In this document: piece by piece, positions 58,251-64,000 of the stretch
How positions within the stretch are numbered: position 1 is the first letter of the stretch
Layout: every line of letters starts with the position of its first letter
Translations under genes and position numbers: made by a program
From: Amphiura filiformis
Taxonomy: Eukaryota; Echinodermata; Ophiuroidea; Amphilepidida; Amphiuridae
Assembly: GCF_039555335.1 (NCBI RefSeq)
Contig: NC_092628.1
Location: 38,214,965-38,278,964, forward strand
Direction: 5' to 3'
DNA length: 64,000 nucleotides
Notes under the pieces: generated by a model
What the model saw: the letters and a program-made list of their open reading frames with translations, nothing else
Database searches by the model: none
Told to the model about the DNA's origin: nothing

Positions 58251-58775
58251 CTATAGAACTACCAAAAAGAGTGATCGCCCAATAACCGGAAACAAGCACA
58301 GACGACCAACAAAATGGCGGTCCTAATCCATAAATTATGACGAGCATACCAGACGATTCTAGTATCTCTCTCATAAAATCTATCAGGTAGAGAAGACCCA
58401 ACCTCCATCTGCGAAGATTAGTGTTCGTTTTAAATAAACATATCAGATCATTCTTGACTCCAACCATCATGCTTAATTTTGATTCGTCATTTCGCTTTTT
58501 GGTGCGATTTTCATTTCTGTCAACAGTTTCGATCAAACACGAAGGGAAGAAAATGTATAGCAGTGCCATACTATACGAAATGCATACCACCCATATTGGA
58601 GGCCCAAATCCAAAGTCTCTAATGATAAAGCCGACAGCCACATTACTCAATCCCATCATCTTTATACGTAGTGACTGAAGAAGTACAATACGCAGCAAGC
58701 GGTTTTCATTACTCGTGATGTCAGCGAGGTATGCGAAGGCCTGGGCGTGTAATAACCCACTGTCACCGAGTAGAC
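58251..58775 (-). CDS. SLC46-family transporter, second coding exon
   Basis: 525 bp, acceptor aatttgacag at 58776 and donor tatag|gtacgt at 58251/58250. It continues the previous exon's split Gly codon as SIQ-GLLGDSGLLHAQAFAYLADITSNENRLLR, the helix 4-5 region of SLC46 proteins with the family's AYxADIT motif. Two further hydrophobic stretches follow (MMGLSNVAVGFIIRDFGFG; PPIWVVCISYSMALLYIFFP). Next comes a charged central loop (ETVDRNENRTKKRNDESK), the usual long cytoplasmic loop between helices 6 and 7, and then LGLLYLIDFMREILESSGMLVIIYGLGPPFCW with a further helix. SLC46 members are proton-coupled carriers (folate/antifolates in SLC46A1; others less defined) in plasma membrane or lysosome. 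The open frame is intact across this exon. Confidence 0.85.
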
Positions 58776-59582
58776 CTGTCAAATTAAAAAACAAAATGAA
58801 AAATCAAATCATATCAATTCATGTTGATTGAATTCGCTTGACCCCTCTCTCGACCTGCCAACGATTAGTAAGAATTGAATTTGAATATGAATCGAGTTTA
58901 AATGCTGTGAATTGATATTGAAATTCGTTAGTAGTTAATTTCAATACATTGAATTTGAATTGAATCCAAATTATTTTACATAATAATAATTGAAATGATT
59001 TCATTGCTGTCATGTTGGCAGTTGGTCTAGCATTAATTCAAGAGAAAATACCATATTTCCATCAAAATGTAAACAATTTGATTATGTTTGGTATCAATCT
59101 GAACTGAAAGTGAGTCCTTCACCAGATTTCGAAGATTACAGCAAAATGCATCCACAAATAAAAATATACAGCGCACATATCATATCTGCCTAGATTCTTC
59201 TAAGTAGAATAAAGAACTTCATCTCTGATTTTGAAAGCCATCTTAAAAGCCATCACAAGAAGCAATGAATAGGCATTTAATGCAAAATAAAGGAAATTTC
59301 TATTGCCAACTTGGTAACATGTGCACTCATGTTCACATCATAGCACCAGTTTGCGTTCGTGGTCTTGAAATATTGAAATTAAAAACATTTCTTTAAGAAA
59401 AACCCCAATTCTAGTAGGAACAATCTTTAGCTATACCGATCAGGGCGTATTTTCCATGCCAAAGATTAGACACAAGATAAAGTGCACCCAATTTAAGTGT
59501 TATAACGCTATGGTGGAAAAATGACCTGGTATAGTTAAACATCAAAAGCATGTGACCTATAACCCACATAACTTTATTTATC

Positions 59583-59680
<98 letters not shown>
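59583..59680. repeat. (AAT)n microsatellite in an SLC46 intron
   Basis: About 98 bp of uninterrupted aat repeats between the first two coding exons. Confidence 0.95.
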
Positions 59681-59681
<1 letters not shown>

Positions 59682-59725
59682 GTGAAAGAAGGATAAATAG
59701 ATTCATCTGCGTTAGCAGTGATTAC

Positions 59726-60249
59726 CTTGGATAGAAGTACCCACAGTGAGTACCCATATTTGGAGCATAAGGTGATACGTTAGCAGATAGGTTATGCCAT
59801 TCGCGACGATGCCAAATATATTCATTCCAAAGATAATTTTACGGCCTATTACATCGCTCCAAGCACCGAGAAGTGGGGAGGCGAAAAAAAGCTGGAAGCG
59901 CTCCACACAAAGAGAATACCATTTGCCAAAAGGCGACATCCGATTGGACTTCCTGAAGACGCACGTAATATGGATTGCTTCTATTTCGACTGACACACGT
60001 ACCATTAATCCCCCCGTCCGAATCACGCAATGTCACATTTTGTTCCATCGCTACTCTGTACCGTAAATACTGAGGAGTCATCGATATCATCGTTCCCCAG
60101 CCTATCGATATCAATATGAGTATGGGTTCCACTGTAAGGTATCGAGAAGCTGCCCTCTGTAGATTGGGTGATGCGTCTGGAGGAGCAGGATGGAGGTATT
60201 TAATGCTCTTTCGAGATGATTTAGTCTCAACTTCCCCATTTGTCGCCAT
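59726..60249 (-). CDS. SLC46-family transporter, first coding exon, with a one-base frame shift
   Basis: The start is ATG at 60249 (MATNGEVETKSS): a good acceptor (ttctcatatcag, exon edge 60256) lies just upstream, so the in-frame ATG at 60297 is intronic. The N-terminus is cytoplasmic; the first helix YLTVEPILILISIGWGTMI carries the family TVEP motif. An extracellular loop with NVT, NGT and NRS sequons follows, then DVAFWQMVFSLCGALPAFF. At a T7 run (plus-strand a's 59884-59890) the frame must change by one base to continue as ASPLLGAWSDVIGRKIIFG, the MFS GxxxDxxGRK motif, then NGITYLLTYHLML and SIQ at the donor caag|gtaatc. Six T's would keep one frame throughout. So this is either a sequence error at a homopolymer or a fresh null allele. 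Confidence 0.85.
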
Positions 60250-60523
60250 GATTGGTCTGATATGAGAATAAAAATGACACAAGTTCAGATTTATCATGTT
60301 TATATTAAAATCTTTTTTTTACATTCCGCATAATATATTTAAATTAATGCGAAATTAGTTGGGCAATTCCGTAAATTATGAAACTAAATGGCAACAGATT
60401 AAGAAAATGGAAGTCGTTTTAAAACATGATGTGTCATTACATTAGTCATAGCGAAGTTCGCATGTTTACTGACACCCAAGTGCTGCCCCTTGCTATACTT
60501 ATCCGACTGTGGCTCTCAATAAT

Positions 60524-61468
60524 TGTGACGTGTCATGTTAAAAGGAGACACTTTTGGGCATGATCGTAAATGGAGAAATAGCCAAAAATCTGCCCGGGGA
60601 GATTTTTTCACAATTTGGGTTTTTTACGAATTTGTGATGTTATTAATGTTTAAAATATTGTCTGATAGTTTCAGACCGGAATATAACTGGCATCTTGTAT
60701 TTTTTGAGACATTTTTCTAGGTAATTCCTCAGGGGTGCAGCAAGAGCATCAGGGACCAGGAGCAGTACGGGCCCTTTTAACCAGGGCGGGATTTACCTTA
60801 TGGGGCCCTGGGCCAGGCCAAAATTTGGAGGCTCCGAACTCACGTGCCGAGGAAGGCACGTGCACTCAAGTCAGTGGCCAAGTTTTGGTTTACATATAAT
60901 ATAGAGGTGACTAACGTATTTTGTTCCGATGTTACTAGGACATTTGCTCGCAAAGCACGCGAAAAAATTAAATTTCAGACTATTTTAGCCCCAGATCAAC
61001 ATGAATTTTGCTATTTGAAAGCGTGCGAAGCGCGGAAAATTTGGCCCTATTTTGGCCAAAACATGCTGTTATTGGGGTTAAAAGATGCATATGGGGAATT
61101 TTGGGACCATGGACCCGGGCTCGTCTGGCCCAATCCGGCCCTGCTCTCCACTATCAGCCCTTACCTAATTTTAGCTTTTAGCCCCTGAACCCTCGGGGCC
61201 CATGGACTTCGTCCCCCTGCCCCCCCGCTTGCTACGCCCCCTCTAATTCCTACTCTCAACATTGTCAATAATATTTTTAAAAGCCGATATCTCAATTTCC
61301 AATTTTATAATACCATAACTAACGAACTCAATATCTTCGCTTAGGAATGTCCGATTTCATTAGGGAAAACAGCATTGTGTAGTGAAATATCTCTATATTT
61401 AAGATATGTAAAAACCTCATAATTGATAACCTGCCCAAAAGTGTCTCCTTTTGACATGACACGTCACA
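60524..61468. mobile_element. MITE family 1, copy interrupted by a hAT-like insert
   Basis: The ends are tgtgacgtgtcatgttaaaa and the inverted tgtgacgtgtcatgtcaaaa. Outside the insert it aligns with 20695-21117. Flanking at/at is a possible 2-bp duplication. It lies in the intron between the putative 5' exon (61642-61708) and the start-codon exon. Confidence 0.85.
60730..61243. mobile_element. hAT-like nonautonomous element nested in a MITE
   Basis: 514 bp flanked by an exact 8-bp duplication taattcct (60722-60729 and 61244-61251). The host MITE reads gtaattcctactctcaac when uninterrupted. The ends caggggtgcagcaag and (minus strand) gagggggcgtagcaag resemble hAT TIRs. The 114-codon frame inside (60844-61188) shows no transposase pattern. 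Confidence 0.8.
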
Positions 61469-61641
61469 ATTGTACTAGATGCCCTTTCCTATGAAAGATT
61501 TGGTGCCCTGACAAGCATGTAAAGAGGCGTGAAAGGGAACTACCCATTGTCCACTTAAAGATTGGTGGCCCTGAAAAGAGACGCTTATTTACGTCAATTA
61601 ACTGGCATAATATTAAATAGCCTTTAAGTTAAGTTACTTAC

Positions 61642-61708
61642 AGGTTGGAAACTCTGTGAAGATTCCGTACAGATAGATCCCCGCTGGCCTACTGAAGATT
61701 CGAAGGCT
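61642..61708 (-). other. Probable 5' noncoding exon of the SLC46 gene
   Basis: A 67-bp segment bounded by a strong acceptor (a T8 run then cag, at 61709) and a perfect donor (cct|gtaagt at 61642/61641). It lies upstream of the start-codon exon, which itself begins at an acceptor, so at least one 5' exon must exist. Two frames are open through it, one reading SLRIFSRPAGIYLYG; coding use is possible but unsupported. Confidence 0.45.
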
Positions 61709-61781
61709 CTGAAAAAAAACTGTTAAAAGTGAAATAAGAAGTAGTCGACTACTTGTCTGTAATCAGGCAAGGATCAATCAA

Positions 61782-62165
61782 AGGTCAACACAAGGGTCAC
61801 ACATGAATTGTGGTTACCCAGTTTATATGTGGTATTATTTTATTTGGGGTCAAAGATCATTAAGGGGTCACTTCCGGTATAAAACGAAATACCTTTAAAA
61901 TGCTTCTTCTTCCACAAATTACATAGGACAGTGACGCCACTTGCACACATGCATTGTTATAACTCAGTGTCTATATGGTGTACACACGTTTGGGGTCAAA
62001 GGTCAGTAAGGGTCACTTCCGGTATAAAACGATATACCTTCAAAATACCCTTCTGCAACAAAAAGCATAGCAAAGTGATGCCACGTGGACACGTGCATTG
62101 ACATTAGCCAATGTCTACGGGGTTTTCATATATTTTGGGGTCAAAGGTGATTAAGGGGTCACAAC
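61782..62165. repeat. Tandem repeats of about 140 bp with ggtcaaaggtca motifs
   Basis: Three diverged units carry ggggtcaaaggtcattaagg, cacttccggtataaaacg and gcattgacattagccaatgt. They are related, in inverse orientation, to 33400-33860. Confidence 0.7.
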
Positions 62166-63335
62166 ACGGCTGTGTTCGTGGTCTTAGACCACAGCTAAGT
62201 CTAGTTCTTTTTGATTTTGAAACTTAGTCAAGTTACATAAAGTAGTGCAAAAATGGGCTCAAATTTGAGTGCAAAGGTGGTAAATTTATTTAGTTGTAAA
62301 ATGCCTTACATCCACACAAAAAGGGGGGAAAAGCGCAGTGATTTATAGTGCGCTACGCACAGGCACAACGCCTAGACGTTGATCCACAAGCCTCAGCACA
62401 CTTTACAGGTTGTCGCTGACCACTACGGCCCCACATCATTCCATAAACCATTTAACAACTATTCGGGGACTTTGCTGCTTCAAGACCCTAGACATTCCAC
62501 AAATAGCCATCGCAACCAGGATCAGCTCCCCGAGTTTCGTACGGTCACAACGAGGCAATATTTGCTTAATATTCCCCCGGCAAATGAATAAACCCAATCG
62601 CTATTGTAACTTCCGTTTTTGGGGGGACACTTTGACCTCTGACATATCGTTCGTTCGTTCGTTCGTTTGGTTCGCTCTCGTAGGAGCAGGGTCATTGCTA
62701 AAAAGCTTGTCCCTCTGGTTGCAAAAGTCTGTTCAAAGAACAGGAACTGGGTAACTTTTGGTCGCTGTATAAGCCGACCCACTCTGGTTGGTCAATCTGA
62801 AGAGACTTCTCTGAAGACTTGTGTTTCAACGTAGTCGCCTGTGGCAGCCATGTAAGGCGCGTATCGGTTTTATACTAGCTCGCACTAGTCCGAGTCGTCG
62901 GGACCCTTATAGCAAACTGCCAAGCCTTGTGGATAGTAAATTATTCCCCCAGTCCGTTAACCGGTCAAGCCAGTACAACGAACCATAATGGGATAATGTT
63001 ACTATGTGGTATAACTTTGGTTCGACCTTATGCTGCTGGAAAGCTCGGGATAGCTTGGGTGCTTCGACACAACAGGTAGGCTCATGTGCAGTGACACGGC
63101 GGTGTGCACATTCAAACGTCTAGCTGTCGCCGCCCTCGTCACTATCCTTAACCTTCTTAGCGCAATAGGTCTTGCCTCTATTGTACCTTCGCGTGCTCGT
63201 ACCGTCACTTCCCGACCGCCACTCACGACGAGTCGGTGATTGATTCTGATTGCTCTGACATATCGGGGAAATTGCTATAATTATTATTGTAGATGTAGAT
63301 GTAGATATTTATTTAGCAATATTTATTTATTATTA
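62166..63335. other. Unclassified repeat-rich DNA
   Basis: Part of it (62390-62525) matches 10800-10910. A short (gttc)n run is at 62648-62668. No gene was recognised. Confidence 0.35.
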
Positions 63336-64000
63336 TCATAATATTATCTTGATGATACTGCACAGGTTTATTGGATGATGCATCTGAATTTGAAGAAATT
63401 TCATCAGATGCATCATCAAATAAACCTGTACAGTATCATCAGCATACATGTGAACTTGTAATCCATGCTTGCGGGTGATGTTAGCTATTGGAGACGAGTA
63501 AATGGTAAAGAATTGAGGGTCCAGTACAGATAATGGAGGAACGCCGAAAAGGAGTGGAATGAGTGATGACAAACAACCATTGATGTTGACAGCCTGCAAT
63601 CGTTCAGTCAAATAAGAACAAATCCATTCGAGCACACACCCCTCTAACACCAAAAGAGGAGAGACGCGACAAAAACACACCGTGGCCTATCAAAGGCAGC
63701 AGATTGATTAAGTAATTAAGTTTTTTTTATCCAAATTACATTAAATGTCATTCTGAAATCAATAATAATAATAATGTGGTTTCAGTTCCATGGTGTTTTC
63801 TATAAGCTGATTGGAAGTGCTCGTTTGAAGCAAGATACCGGTCGGTAATTTTTCAAGATTTCAGACTCAGGCGATGCTGCTTTTAAGAAGACAGTTTTGA
63901 AACAAGATGGGAAAACTGCTGATTCCAATGAAAGGATGGCATGATCAGAAAAGACTTTCTATTTTTTGGTTGAATTTAGGTCATTTACATATCTTGTCTT
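63336..64000 (-). mobile_element. Degenerate CR1/L2-like LINE reverse transcriptase, running off the window
   Basis: From the right edge the minus strand shows AVFPSCFKTVFLKAASPESEILKNYRPVS (fingers region), then after a degraded stretch CVLEWICSYLTERLQAVNI, SLIPLLFGVPPLSVLDPQFFTIYSSPIANI and HMYADDT (the palm YADD box). The usual GVPQGSVLGP is corrupted and the frame changes between the two blocks, so it is dead. The fragment's 3' side ends in an inverted repeat at 63351-63440. It is a different fragment from that at 11950, and no overlap allows a comparison. Confidence 0.85.
63351..63440. repeat. Perfect-type hairpin at the end of the LINE fragment
   Basis: gatgatactgcacaggttta..gatgatgcatctga is followed after about 16 bases by its near-perfect reverse complement. 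Each arm is about 37 bp. Confidence 0.8.

Noticed and set aside
59839-60297. Using ATG at 60297 as the SLC46 start
   Set aside because: A splice acceptor at 60257 lies between it and the second ATG, and the 16 extra residues lack any pattern.
60844-61188. 114-codon frame inside the hAT-like insert as a possible transposase
   Set aside because: No hAT dimerisation or catalytic pattern; the element is only 514 bp.
1-64000. CRISPR arrays, operons, bacterial promoters or integrated bacterial DNA
   Set aside because: No regular spacer-repeat arrays or tightly packed genes; introns, pol III tRNA genes and LINE/SINE/LTR content show a eukaryotic chromosome.

Overview
This is an A+T-rich, repeat-dense piece of an animal nuclear genome. 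It has genes split by GT-AG introns, eukaryotic tRNA genes, many short transposons and SINE/LINE remains. A Ty3/gypsy element with the unusual integrase-before-reverse-transcriptase (Gmr1-like) order, described mainly from deuterostomes, together with the repeat style, points to an invertebrate deuterostome. An echinoderm or hemichordate is my best guess; the species is inference only.

Left end (1-1604): the last two exons of a synaptotagmin-type C2B protein on the + strand. From 1.6 to 12.5 kb I see no gene. That stretch holds several terminal-inverted-repeat elements, a 720-bp field of short 'ttcgctatgtcgaa'-like repeats, a LINE fragment and a SINE. From 12.86 to 18.43 kb lies a young but broken Gmr1-like LTR retrotransposon on the - strand.

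Centre (19.5-44.5 kb): a tandem, same-strand array of four single-exon GT31 (beta-1,3-galactosyltransferase/N-acetylglucosaminyltransferase-like) genes, called A to D here. A is a pseudogene hit by a 423-bp MITE. B and C are close, apparently intact paralogues that also share an upstream block. D is an intact, more divergent member. They should be type II Golgi enzymes extending glycans. The spacers are filled with MITEs, fold-back repeats and an old LTR relic.

44.8-52.3 kb: a 3.33-kb segment carrying tRNA-Ile(AAT) and tRNA-Asp(GTC) in opposite orientations, duplicated in tandem at about 99% identity, followed by a partial third copy. The segment contains an internal 235-bp duplication and a MITE with a further TTAA-flanked insert.

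Right end: a long inverted-repeat structure (54.5-57.5 kb) with 149-bp tandem repeats, then at least three coding exons of an SLC46-family (proton-coupled folate transporter-like) MFS gene on the - strand (57.8-60.25 kb) with a probable 5' noncoding exon at 61.7 kb. One coding exon has a one-base frame change at a T7 run. A MITE carrying a nested hAT-type insert (8-bp target duplication) lies between the two 5' exons. A degenerate CR1/L2-like LINE runs off the right edge.

I found no evidence for a wholly new multi-gene system. The most interesting items are the GT31 array with its shared upstream block, the tandem tRNA-bearing duplication, the Gmr1-type domain order, and the dated nests of transposons.
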